DNA of 14,239 nucleotides from CAYFMH01 sp964344775 (GCA_964344775.1 CAYFOO010000036.1:1-14239), one strand, 5' to 3'. Numbered from the stretch's first letter, positions 6,191-12,865 are shown. Program-made: numbers and translations. Notes: a model not told the origin generated them from the letters alone.

Positions 6191-6523
6191 TTATTCTGTA
6201 GCCTCTTCCATCACTTCTGCAGATTCTTTTGCTTCAGCTTCTGGTGCTTCAGGAGCTGCTTCTTCTGGCAGAGCTTCAGCAATTTTTCCTTCGATACATT
6301 TGATATTTACCAAATCCACACTCTGTTCTCCAACAAAAAGATTGATAGGCTGACATGCATTAATCGTTCGATTTACTACTTCAATAATCGCAATCTTTGT
6401 CCCAAGTTCGACTCCTTTCTTTTCAAAGAAATTTTTCCCCCCAAAGATGAGGACCACCAATAAAGCAATTCCGAGAATAGCTCCTCCGATGTGCTTTTTT
6501 GTACAACATTCAGATTTTGACAT
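6191..6523 (-). CDS. Small membrane-anchored protein with acidic tail, unknown function
   Basis: I do not recognise this 110-aa protein. A short N-terminus with a Cys pair (C6, C7) and lysines is followed by one strong hydrophobic segment (about 12-29, IGGAILGIALLVVLIFGG), so the rest is probably anchored to the membrane and outside. The middle part (about 40-82) has beta-like hydrophobic patterning with single cysteines at 57 and 76, which could form a disulfide. The tail (about 84-110) is rich in Glu, Ala and Pro and looks disordered. The basic residues before the segment suggest an inside N-terminus. No Shine-Dalgarno is seen at the ATG, and an AT-rich region with no convincing promoter lies upstream. 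The composition is coherent for a real protein, but the function is open. Confidence 0.65.
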   Translation of the reverse strand: MSKSECCTKKHIGGAILGIALLVVLIFGGKNFFEKKGVELGTKIAIIEVVNRTINACQPINLFVGEQSVDLVNIKCIEGKIAEALPEEAAPEAPEAEAKESAEVMEEATE

Positions 6524-6662
6524 GGCAAAAATGATTAAGAATTAATTTGTAGGTTCACCTTATAAAAATTTTTAAAAACTTCAAATTTTTTTAACTCCGA
6601 TCGTAAATTTGACGCGGAAAAGCAAAAAAGTACAATCGCTCAGCTCTTTTTAAGTTAAAAAA

Positions 6663-6829
6663 CAAAATTTAATCTATTAGTTTAAAAAGTTGGACAGATT
6701 AAATTTTGAAAGGCGAAGATGACGGAATAAATGAAGTTTTTTGTTGTAGCAAAAATGGAATAATGAAGTCGGTTTAAAAAATACGAAATTTAACTTATAA
6801 AAATAAATACCGGGACAAGTTAAATTTCG
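6663..6829. repeat. Two tandem homologous hairpin units with compensatory stem changes
   Basis: Unit A has arms 6663-6675 and 6696-6708 and unit B has arms 6784-6796 and 6817-6829. Each is a perfect 13-pair stem around a 20-base loop that ends in GGAC. The left arms are CAAAATTTAATCT and CGAAATTTAACTT. They differ at three positions, and at each one the partner base changes to keep pairing. Flanking sequence is also related: TTAAAAAA-like before each stem, and GGAAGGAT/GCGAAGAT then CGGAAT after it. This points to duplication with selection or a mechanism preserving the fold. Confidence 0.8.
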
Positions 6830-6835
6830 AGAGGA

Positions 6836-6876
6836 AGGATTTCGGAATCCCGAGTACTCGGGATGCAGACAATCCT
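6836..6876. repeat. Nested palindrome directly before tRNA-Met
   Basis: A perfect 18-bp palindrome (6847-6864, ATCCCGAG and its complement around TACT-type centre) sits inside an outer pair AGGATT (6836-6841) / AATCCT (6871-6876). It belongs to the second half of repeat unit B and ends only six bases before the tRNA. It resembles REP-like extragenic palindromes. No U-tract follows, so it is not a standard terminator. Confidence 0.75.
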
Positions 6877-6882
6877 GACGAA

Positions 6883-6959
6883 GGCACGGTAGCTCAGTTG
6901 GTGAGAGCGTCGGATTCATAACCCGGAGGTCGGCAGTTCAAATCTGCCTCGTGCCACCA
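6883..6959 (+). tRNA. tRNA-Met (anticodon CAT), elongator type, CCA encoded
   Basis: A full cloverleaf can be drawn. The acceptor stem is 6883-6889 with 6949-6955 (7 pairs, last G-U). The D arm is GCTC/GAGC with loop AGTTGGTGA. The anticodon loop is TTCATAA (6915-6921) with CAT at 6917-6919. The variable region is AGGTC, and the T arm is GGCAG/CTGCC with loop TTCAAAT. A73 and CCA are encoded. The 1-72 pair is G-C and the anticodon stem lacks the three G-C pairs typical of initiators, so it is elongator Met. A TilS-modified tRNA-Ile2 is the alternative. The anticodon stem has an A31-C39 mismatch and a U27-G43 pair. Confidence 0.93.
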
Positions 6960-7043
6960 TTAAATAATCTAAAAAAAATTACAAAAATCTAACCATCTTT
7001 AGAATTACAAAAATTTATCCTTTAAATTATTAATCTAAAAATC

Positions 7044-7283
7044 ATGAAAACACTTTTTCAATTCAGCGATACAAGGAGTAGTGCTCGACTTATTTACCAA
7101 AATTTTGGACATTTTGATGGAAGACGTCCTCCACACGCAAAAAAAGGGGAAGTAGTGATTGGAAAAGGAGAAAACTCTCTGGAAGATGCCATCACCGCAA
7201 TGCATATCCAAAAAGGAAAAAAAAACGTGAACACTGCAGCAACTGAAACCCCTGAAAAAGTGGAGCAGGTTTTAGAAGTTTAA
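7044..7283 (+). CDS. Small protein of unknown function (79 aa)
   Basis: I do not recognise this protein. It is soluble and basic in the first half, with RRPPHAKKGEVVIGKGENSLEDAITAMHIQKGKK at about 27-60 that could form a small beta/alpha unit. The tail (about 61-79) is Ala/Thr/Glu-rich. There is no signal, membrane segment or cysteine. It lies 84 bases after tRNA-Met and converges on the hibernation factor gene with a gap of about 20 bases, with no clear terminator. No Shine-Dalgarno precedes the ATG, but this is true of most genes here. The overlapping frames offer no better gene. Whether it is expressed is uncertain. Confidence 0.5.
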   Translation: MKTLFQFSDTRSSARLIYQNFGHFDGRRPPHAKKGEVVIGKGENSLEDAITAMHIQKGKKNVNTAATETPEKVEQVLEV

Positions 7284-7303
7284 CAAAGATCGAAGATCAA
7301 TAA

Positions 7304-7621
7304 CTACCGCTCGTGCTTCTCGTGAAATTTTTTCACTTGTGGTTGTAGCTTGTCATGCAATTCATCCGCACATTTTTTAATATTCTCTGCTATTACTTCG
7401 CCATGAAAATGGCCTCCATGAGGAGAAGTCATCGTGCACGCCGACTCAAAACGCTCTCCTGTATGATGCTTGTTTTTGGAAATATTTAACCGGATCGTCA
7501 CAGAATCCTCATCTCCTGTTTCATATCCTAAAAATTTTTCAAGATTAGATAATCTTTTTTCGAAGTACCCTCTGTCCTCTGGAGTAAAGGTGACGTCATT
7601 GGTTTGAAATTGAAAAATCAT
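7304..7621 (-). CDS. hpf: Short ribosome hibernation promoting factor (HPF/RaiA family)
   Basis: HPF/RaiA proteins bind the small ribosomal subunit in the mRNA/tRNA channel during slow growth, blocking translation and protecting idle ribosomes. The 105-aa length matches the short form, with only the N-terminal S30AE domain and no dimerisation tail. The family pattern is visible: TPEDRGYFEKRLSNLEKFL (first helix, about 13-31), SVTIRLNISKNKHHTGERFESACTM (strands, about 40-64), a His/Gly-rich turn, then ENIKKCADELHDKLQPQVKKFHEKH (second helix, about 79-103). The many histidines are unusual. No Shine-Dalgarno is visible. It is probably a separate transcript, since about 200 AT-rich bases separate it from the purM-like gene upstream. 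Confidence 0.87.
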   Translation of the reverse strand: MIFQFQTNDVTFTPEDRGYFEKRLSNLEKFLGYETGDEDSVTIRLNISKNKHHTGERFESACTMTSPHGGHFHGEVIAENIKKCADELHDKLQPQVKKFHEKHER

Positions 7622-7824
7622 TTTAAATTGGTTAGCAATTATTTAAATAAATTTTGTAATTTTATAATTTTTAATTTCATAAATAATTTTTAAAACTTTA
7701 ATTTTTAAACTCCATCTTATTTCAACATTTTTCAAACTACTTTTTTCTTTTAGAAATTAAAAATTAGGATTTATTTAAAAATTTGTGCTTAAAAATTAAA
7801 AATTCCAATCATTAATTTACAAAT
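7622..7824. other. Very AT-rich gap between hpf and the purM-like gene
   Basis: About 200 bases made up mostly of A/T runs, including repeated AAAAATTAAAAATT-like words near 7755-7810. It should hold the hpf promoter. A TATAAA-like word on the minus strand near 7655-7665 is a possible -10, but no -35 at proper spacing was found. Confidence 0.35.
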
Positions 7825-8904
7825 TCACAGGCTAAAATCAAGTGACTTTCCAGAAAATCCAGAGATAATTTCTATTTTCTCGGTATTGGTAATTTCTCCC
7901 ACTACTTTGGCATCGACCTCCGAATCTGCTGAATTCAAAACTTCACAAATTTTTCCCGCTTCGCTCTCATCACAAATAATCATCATCGCTGTCCCGCAAT
8001 GCCATGTCCGATAACATTCAGCTTCATCAATGTTGCCTAATTTTTGTAAGTCTTTCACGGCGTCATGTGGTACATGTAGATTATCAAATTTTGCTCCCAA
8101 GCCTTTTTCTGGAAAAATCCGAGGCACATTCCCCGGAATTCCCCCTCCCGTGATGTGGACCAGTCCAGAAATGCCAAATTTTCGATCTGATTCAAAATCT
8201 CCCAAAATGTGATCTAAAATCAATCGATGAAAAATCTTCGAAGGCGTGAGCAAAATCTTACCCCAAGTAATCCCCTCTTTCCATTCTACCTCGTGCCAAT
8301 CAGAACCAAAGTTTGTTTCACAAATCTTACGAGCCAAAGAAATTCCATTCGAACGTAAAACCCGACCTTTTAGTCCTACTATTTTTTGCCCCACTTCCAC
8401 CTTTTTTCCAGTGATAAATTTATCTTTTTTCACAATTCCCACCGCCGTCGCATTCCACACCATGCCGTTCAAAGCACTTGAAAGTTCGGCAATCTCTCCT
8501 CCTGGAATCACGATTTTTTGTTCGGAACAAGACGCAGCCAAGCCCTCCGTCATTTTTTCAATCGCATCAGGATCAACTTTTGGTGTATCCACCGTGTTTG
8601 TCAGGGAAACAACCTCCGCCCCCACACAGATCGCATCATCGGCCACCATCGCTACCAAATCTGCTCCCAAAGTATCAAACTTCCCTACTCTTTCAGCAAT
8701 TTCCATCTTGGTTCCTACGCCATCGTCATTTTGAACGAGAAGAAAATCTCCCATGTCCAGAGCACCGCTAAATCCCCCTTCAAATTCAAAAGTCTGACCG
8801 ATTTTTCCTGCTCGAGAAGCAAAAGTTTTTTTTGCATTTCCATAGGCAGCCCGAGAGGTTTTATCTCCTGACTCAATATCGACACCGGCGGTTTTGTAAT
8901 CCAT
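7825..8904 (-). CDS. purM: PurM-family AIR synthetase (phosphoribosylformylglycinamidine cyclo-ligase)
   Basis: PurM closes the imidazole ring of aminoimidazole ribotide in purine synthesis, using ATP. The 359-aa length is close to the usual 345. Visible family motifs are YKTAGVDIESG at residues 3-13, GGFSGALD near 43-50, DDGVGTK at 60-66 (ATP/metal loop), DLVAMVADD at 82-90, GAEVVS at 96, PGGEIAE at 134-140 (usually GGETAE), LRSNGISLARK at 183-193 and HITGGGIPGNVPR at 250-262. I start at the ATG giving MDYKTAGVDI, the family-like N-terminus, rather than at the TTG three codons earlier. It ends at TGA. No other purine gene is in the window. CPR genomes often lack the pathway, so a salvage-like or different role for a PurM-fold enzyme is possible. 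The fold assignment is secure and the exact reaction less so. Confidence 0.82.
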   Translation of the reverse strand: MDYKTAGVDIESGDKTSRAAYGNAKKTFASRAGKIGQTFEFEGGFSGALDMGDFLLVQNDDGVGTKMEIAERVGKFDTLGADLVAMVADDAICVGAEVVSLTNTVDTPKVDPDAIEKMTEGLAASCSEQKIVIPGGEIAELSSALNGMVWNATAVGIVKKDKFITGKKVEVGQKIVGLKGRVLRSNGISLARKICETNFGSDWHEVEWKEGITWGKILLTPSKIFHRLILDHILGDFESDRKFGISGLVHITGGGIPGNVPRIFPEKGLGAKFDNLHVPHDAVKDLQKLGNIDEAECYRTWHCGTAMMIICDESEAGKICEVLNSADSEVDAKVVGEITNTEKIEIISGFSGKSLDFSL

Positions 8905-8929
8905 TTTATTCAATTAACAATTAGAAACT

Positions 8930-9056
8930 TTAATGAGATAATGACGAATAAATAATGAATCAGCCTTCGTTTTTACGGAGTAGCAATCTCCTAGCTTCGG
9001 CTGACGGGCAATAAAATCAGAATTATTAATTTATTGATCTCATAATTACTCATTAA
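8930..9056. repeat. Large imperfect inverted repeat in the purM upstream region
   Basis: TTAATGAG (8930-8937) faces CTCATTAA (9049-9056), and AT-rich words inside these arms are also roughly complementary. At the centre TCAGCC (8960-8965) pairs with GGCTGA (8999-9004), enclosing GGAG/CTCC (8977-8980 with 8988-8991). The GC-rich core differs from its AT-rich surroundings, like an inserted palindromic element. It lies between the CorA-like gene and the purM-like gene, in the space where the purM promoter should be. Confidence 0.55.
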
Positions 9057-9106
9057 TCATTATACATTAATCATTGTTAATCTTATCGCTTATCACCTAT
9101 AACCTC

Positions 9107-10279
9107 TTACTGAATATCCGTACTTGCTTCTATATCTCCAATTTCATATTTTTTCCGTTTGTAGAAAAATTGTAGAATTTTTTTCGCACTATAACCGATC
9201 CCCACCAAAATAAGGAAATAAATGACTCCATTCCAAGAAAAAGATGGAAGATCTTCTGTAAAAAGTCCCATAATAGTTCCTCCCACTCCCATAGCAGTAA
9301 TAACGGCTAAGCTTTCTACAGAATGACTCGTACTTCTGCTCTGAAGCTCTGTAAAAACTTCAATAGCAGCATCCACATAATTTTGAGTCATCTTCCAAAT
9401 CTCTCTCACATATTTCAACGTATTTTCCATTGTGTCATATTTAAATTCAAAAGCGTCTCCAATTTCTCGAAAGTAGTCTTTGTTTTTCAAAATGCTGGCT
9501 CTGGTATGCAGATAGTATCCCATTTGGTTTATCCGAGTTTCAGCTAAATTTATCGTTTTTTTATAATCCTCCAGATGATCCAAAAAAGAAGAAATTTCTG
9601 AAGAATAAACTCGTTTTTGTTCTTTTACTTTATCAATTCTTTCCCAAATAATCCGATGCAGATTTAGATAACGATGTGTTTGACTTTTAAACTCCCGGAT
9701 AAAAACTCTCTCTTCGATCAATCTCTCAATAGCCAAATCTGTCTCTGAAATGTTATTGATCACATACAATTTATCTCCTCGATAAATTTCAAATGATTTT
9801 TTGTGAATTTCAAAAGTCTTAATTTGTTTGAATTCGGCCAAAAGTTTCTCCACATCCTTTGCTTTTGCTTTTTGGAGCACGACGAAATAGGGATAAACGG
9901 TTTTTAAATTCACCAGTTCTTTTGGAATCGGGGCCCCCAAACTAAAAAGATATTGCAAAACAGGAGACAGCTTTTTTTGATTATAATTTCTCAAGCTTTG
10001 GATGTCTTTTTTTACGTCCGTTGCTGGTTTGTTTAAAACAATAAGACCATCCTCAAATATTTTTATTTTAATGCCTCCCTTTGTGCGAATATCTATGAAC
10101 TCAATGGCATCAACCTTTAATGCAAAAGAGTCTAAATCGAGGTTTTTATGGAGCTTAGTTAGTTTCTTAGGATTCAAATCCAAAGGGCTAGATTTGGTGC
10201 ATAAGAAATCATAAATTTCAAAAAGATGTAATCCCGTCCTGGGAAACCAACCTCCAATAGAAACATTTTTTATTTTCAT
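9107..10279 (-). CDS. CorA-like two-TM membrane protein with large soluble N-terminal part
   Basis: The 390-aa protein has a long soluble mixed alpha/beta N-terminal region (about 1-200), long charged helices likely to coil (about 205-320), two membrane segments close to the C-terminus (about 322-341 and 350-368) and a short basic-acidic tail. This architecture, and the helix running into SVESLAVITAMGVGGTIMGLF, resembles CorA-type Mg2+ channels. However, the GMN signature that should follow the first membrane segment is absent (GLFTED here), so it is CorA-like only by layout. It starts 10 bases after the stop of a Ca2+/Na+ exchanger gene on the same strand and is almost certainly co-transcribed with it, which supports a cation-related membrane role. 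An alternative is an unrelated coiled-coil membrane protein such as an RMD1/DUF155-like family member. Confidence 0.6.
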   Translation of the reverse strand: MKIKNVSIGGWFPRTGLHLFEIYDFLCTKSSPLDLNPKKLTKLHKNLDLDSFALKVDAIEFIDIRTKGGIKIKIFEDGLIVLNKPATDVKKDIQSLRNYNQKKLSPVLQYLFSLGAPIPKELVNLKTVYPYFVVLQKAKAKDVEKLLAEFKQIKTFEIHKKSFEIYRGDKLYVINNISETDLAIERLIEERVFIREFKSQTHRYLNLHRIIWERIDKVKEQKRVYSSEISSFLDHLEDYKKTINLAETRINQMGYYLHTRASILKNKDYFREIGDAFEFKYDTMENTLKYVREIWKMTQNYVDAAIEVFTELQSRSTSHSVESLAVITAMGVGGTIMGLFTEDLPSFSWNGVIYFLILVGIGYSAKKILQFFYKRKKYEIGDIEASTDIQ

Positions 10280-10289
10280 TATTTAACTT

Positions 10290-11240
10290 TTAAAGAAGAT
10301 TAAATATTTTCCCAATAAAAAATCCGTAAAAAACGATTAAAAACCAACCTTCCCACCTGGTGATTTGTTTTTCTTGGGTCATAAAAAAGTAAAGTAATGT
10401 CGCCGTCAACATTACCGGCAAACTAAAGACTAAAATTTCTTTTGGAATTATTAATACTCCAAAAAACGCCGGAACTCCCATAACCGCAAAAGAGTTGAAA
10501 ATATTGGATCCCAAAACATTTCCCACAGCCATCTCCGCATTTCCTTTTTTAGCAGCCGAAATAGTCACCATCAATTCTGGCAAAGATGTACCAAACGCTA
10601 CCGCACTCATGGCGATAACCTCTTTTCCAATATTTAAAATATTAGACAGGTTGATAATGGAATCAATGGTAAACTTAGCTCCCAAAAAGATAAAACCACA
10701 ACTCGCTAAAAGAATCGGAATTGTTTTTCCGCCAAGCTTTTCTTTTTTTGTATTTTTAATTTTTCCTTGCTCGGCCTCAATCTCCTTCCCAGAACTAGCA
10801 GTATAAAACAAATAAATAGCAAGCCCTAGGAGTGAAATAGTTCCTTCTTTCCAGGTAAAAACCCCGTCCAAAATAGTGAAAGTCAAAAGTGCGGCAGAAC
10901 CAACCAATAAAGGTAAATCAACATGTATTAGCTCAAAACTAATTTTAAGTTTTTTTCCTAATATCGCAGCAATCCCTAAAATTAAAAATATGTTGGCAAT
11001 ATTTGATCCAATCACATTTCCAGCAACGATTTCTGAAGAGTCTTGAATCACAGCTATTATCGAAGAAACAAGCTCTGGAAGGGAAGTTCCAAGTGCCACG
11101 ATAGTCACACCAATAATAAATGCTGGAATTCCAAAATATTTTCCAATTTTTTCGGCCGATTGGATAAAATAATCCGAAGATTTGATAAGTACCGCTAAAC
11201 TAGCGATAAAAATAGCGGACTGGACTAAAATTTCTGACAT
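10290..11240 (-). CDS. Calcium/sodium antiporter (CaCA family, YrbG-like)
   Basis: This is a membrane exchanger that would expel Ca2+ in exchange for Na+ (or H+). The 316-aa protein has about ten hydrophobic segments arranged as two inverted halves. The alpha repeats carry the ion-binding signatures GTSLPELVSS (51-60) with GNVIGSNIANIFLILG (74-89), and GTSLPELMVT (217-226) with GNVLGSNIFNSFAVMG (240-255). A charged cytoplasmic loop (about 150-172) separates the halves. All key acidic and polar residues of the repeats are present. It is the first gene of a likely two-gene operon with the CorA-like protein. A TATACT word upstream (minus strand, about 11260-11270) may be the -10, without a clear -35. 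Ion specificity cannot be read from sequence. Confidence 0.93.
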   Translation of the reverse strand: MSEILVQSAIFIASLAVLIKSSDYFIQSAEKIGKYFGIPAFIIGVTIVALGTSLPELVSSIIAVIQDSSEIVAGNVIGSNIANIFLILGIAAILGKKLKISFELIHVDLPLLVGSAALLTFTILDGVFTWKEGTISLLGLAIYLFYTASSGKEIEAEQGKIKNTKKEKLGGKTIPILLASCGFIFLGAKFTIDSIINLSNILNIGKEVIAMSAVAFGTSLPELMVTISAAKKGNAEMAVGNVLGSNIFNSFAVMGVPAFFGVLIIPKEILVFSLPVMLTATLLYFFMTQEKQITRWEGWFLIVFYGFFIGKIFNLL

Positions 11241-11316
11241 AGTTTATCTTTTTATGTTGAACCTAGTATAAGACTTTTTTAGATTTTTTAAAAGTTTTTG
11301 GGTAATTTTTTATAAC

Positions 11317-11871
11317 TTATTTTTTTATACAACGATATAAAAATAAATTTTTAATTAGAAATGCTCCCGTAATGGTGTGTATCGCTGAAATTAAATAGAT
11401 ATTTTGCCATAAATAAAAAGCCCATAGAGATAACGTTCCCCAAAACAAAAAGAACAGAATTTTAAAATATTTATGTGGGTTATTTAATTCATGACACAGG
11501 GCAAAGAGAGGAACAATCATTGGAATAACAAGAAAAATTGAAAATTGTTTAAAAAGCAAGAACCCAATAGAAATCATCGTGAGTTGTTGTAAAAAGGCAG
11601 AAAGACCATAAAGAATACCAAATTTCCCAATAAGAATAATTGCAAAAGCTATGCTTAAAAAGTACGCAAAAATAGATAAATAATCTTTGAACCAAGGGAA
11701 AGAATACCCAAGAACAAAAATCCAATAGTGAGAAAGGATCACAGAAAACAAAAGAAGAACATGAATAAATTTAAAACATTGATCCCAAGAAAATATCCTT
11801 GGTAAAGTCCAGACAAGGGTAGCGGGAACAAGGTAAACAAAAATCCAAATAAAAATAAAAAGTATGGCCAT
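11317..11871 (-). CDS. CPBP-like multi-pass membrane protein, catalytic EE replaced by QQ
   Basis: The 184-aa protein is very hydrophobic, with about six membrane segments. The C-terminal half matches the layout of CPBP (CAAX protease and bacteriocin-processing, 'Abi') proteins: a pair of polar residues at the motif-1 position, an FxxxH at motif 2 (F123 to H127, FALCHELNNP), and a histidine at motif 3 (H165 in SAIHTITG). The spacing, and WGTLSLWAFYLWQNIYL between motifs 2 and 3, also fit. At motif 1 the usual EExxxR is Q95-Q96-L-T-M, so both catalytic glutamates and the arginine are missing. It may belong to a QQ-type branch with another role rather than being an active protease. It starts 34 bases after the Wzz-like gene on the same strand. 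The family call rests on motif pattern only. Confidence 0.55.
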   Translation of the reverse strand: MAILFIFIWIFVYLVPATLVWTLPRIFSWDQCFKFIHVLLLFSVILSHYWIFVLGYSFPWFKDYLSIFAYFLSIAFAIILIGKFGILYGLSAFLQQLTMISIGFLLFKQFSIFLVIPMIVPLFALCHELNNPHKYFKILFFLFWGTLSLWAFYLWQNIYLISAIHTITGAFLIKNLFLYRCIKK

Positions 11872-11905
11872 TTTTCAGAATGAAGCTGTTTTGATCACTC
11901 TAAAA

Positions 11906-12796
11906 CTATTTTTCAAAGATAACCACCCCCACATCCTTCCCAAAAATCGCCCTCAAATTCTCCAAATCATGTATCGTCGTCTCTCCCAATCGAACGAGCA
12001 AAATCGGCGTATCTGTCTCCAAATCCAGGTTCTCCAGATCAGAAATAGAAAAAAACTTCTCTGCCACGGCAAATGTCCCAATCAAACGAGGAGATGGAAA
12101 AGTGATGATAAATTGTTCCAAAAGTTCTCCGTCATGCTTTCCGAGCTTTTGGGAAACTTTTAGCACTGGAGATTTCCGGAAAATCTGTGTCACTTGTGGA
12201 ACAAAAGACACCTTTCGTGTGAAAGCCTCAAACAAGTAAATTCCAAAAAATGCGAGAAAAAAGCTCAGAAATATCGCGGCCGCCATCAGCCAACTCCGAG
12301 GAATTGCTTGACCCTCCCGGGCGACAGAAGGCGTGCCAAACCCGTACGGAGAAGCACTCTCGGCGTTGAATTCGGCAAAGTTTTTTTCAAAAACCGTGAG
12401 TAAAGCCTCCACAATTTTTTCTGAATGCTCCGCTTCCGGCCCAAAAAGCTTGATCGTCCAAAAAACATTCATTCGGTTTTGTTTTCGAGCAGTCAATTTT
12501 CTTTTAAAATGTGGGATATAAACTTCGGCTGTTTCGAGAACTTCATTTCGGAATCCTGGGTTTTTCGCCCAACCAGCAATCATTTCCGCTACTTTCGAAG
12601 TGCTCTCAGCCGGATCGAGCGAAGCCTGAGGAACCGCCTCCGTCACCACCGGTTTCACAGTGAAGTAAACTGTCGTCTTCTGAATATCTGGAATGAGTGT
12701 AGAAAGCCCGTAAAATCCTCCAAAAAAGACCGCAAACAAAATCACAAAGGCAAACTTACGACGCAGGATCGGAGACAAAAAATCGATAAAGTTCAT
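11906..12796 (-). CDS. Wzz-like chain-length determinant / tyrosine-kinase modulator protein
   Basis: The 296-aa protein has a membrane segment near each end of an outside domain (about 14-34 and 169-189), a short cytoplasmic N-terminus and a cytoplasmic tail. This is the layout of Wzz/CapA-type proteins that set polysaccharide chain length or activate bacterial tyrosine kinases. The outside domain begins TTVYFTVKP and has helical stretches (about 66-145). The second membrane segment is preceded by AIPRSW, a Pro-containing approach typical of the family. The tail (about 205-296) ends ILLVRLGETTIHDLENLRAIFGKDVGVVIFEK, which resembles the last strands of the kinase ATPase domain, but no Walker A or tyrosine cluster is present. 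It would be the first gene of a minus-strand run with the CPBP-like gene. No Shine-Dalgarno was seen; a weak TTGTTT/TATTCT pair lies upstream. Confidence 0.65.
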   Translation of the reverse strand: MNFIDFLSPILRRKFAFVILFAVFFGGFYGLSTLIPDIQKTTVYFTVKPVVTEAVPQASLDPAESTSKVAEMIAGWAKNPGFRNEVLETAEVYIPHFKRKLTARKQNRMNVFWTIKLFGPEAEHSEKIVEALLTVFEKNFAEFNAESASPYGFGTPSVAREGQAIPRSWLMAAAIFLSFFLAFFGIYLFEAFTRKVSFVPQVTQIFRKSPVLKVSQKLGKHDGELLEQFIITFPSPRLIGTFAVAEKFFSISDLENLDLETDTPILLVRLGETTIHDLENLRAIFGKDVGVVIFEK

Positions 12797-12836
12797 GGTG
12801 CAGTGGAGAATAAAATGTTTTCAGAGAAAAAACAAC

Positions 12837-12865
12837 TTGACAAAAAATCAAATCTAACATATCTT
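12837..12865 (+). promoter_or_regulatory. Promoter of the coiled-coil membrane protein gene
   Basis: A perfect TTGACA (12837-12842), a 17-base spacer and TATCTT (12860-12865). The predicted start is about 12872, some 33 bases before the ATG at 12905. It lies in the 108-base divergent gap shared with the Wzz-like gene. Confidence 0.75.

Larger units (their letters stand above)
6524..6882. other. Non-coding region upstream of tRNA-Met with hairpin repeats
   Basis: About 360 bases without a supported gene. The left third (6524-6660) is AT-rich with no clear signal. The rest is filled by two diverged tandem hairpin units and a nested palindrome, listed separately. A long minus-strand open frame here overlaps the tRNA and the hairpins and is not a credible gene. 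No good promoter for the tRNA was found. Confidence 0.5.

Noticed and set aside
6663..6829. CRISPR array
   Set aside because: There are only two units and they are diverged hairpins rather than identical repeats with spacers. No cas genes are nearby.
6677..6919. Minus-strand 80-aa open frame
   Set aside because: It runs through both hairpin repeats, the palindrome and part of tRNA-Met.
7825..7827. UGA read as glycine (Gracilibacteria-type code)
   Set aside because: The purM-like protein ends at a family-typical length at this TGA, and no gene here needs TGA as a sense codon.
8246..8871. Three overlapping plus-strand frames opposite purM
   Set aside because: They are Pro/Ser-rich shadows of the purM-like gene in other frames, with no start signals.
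9107..10279. True CorA magnesium channel
   Set aside because: The GMN signature after the first membrane segment is missing, so only a CorA-like layout is claimed.
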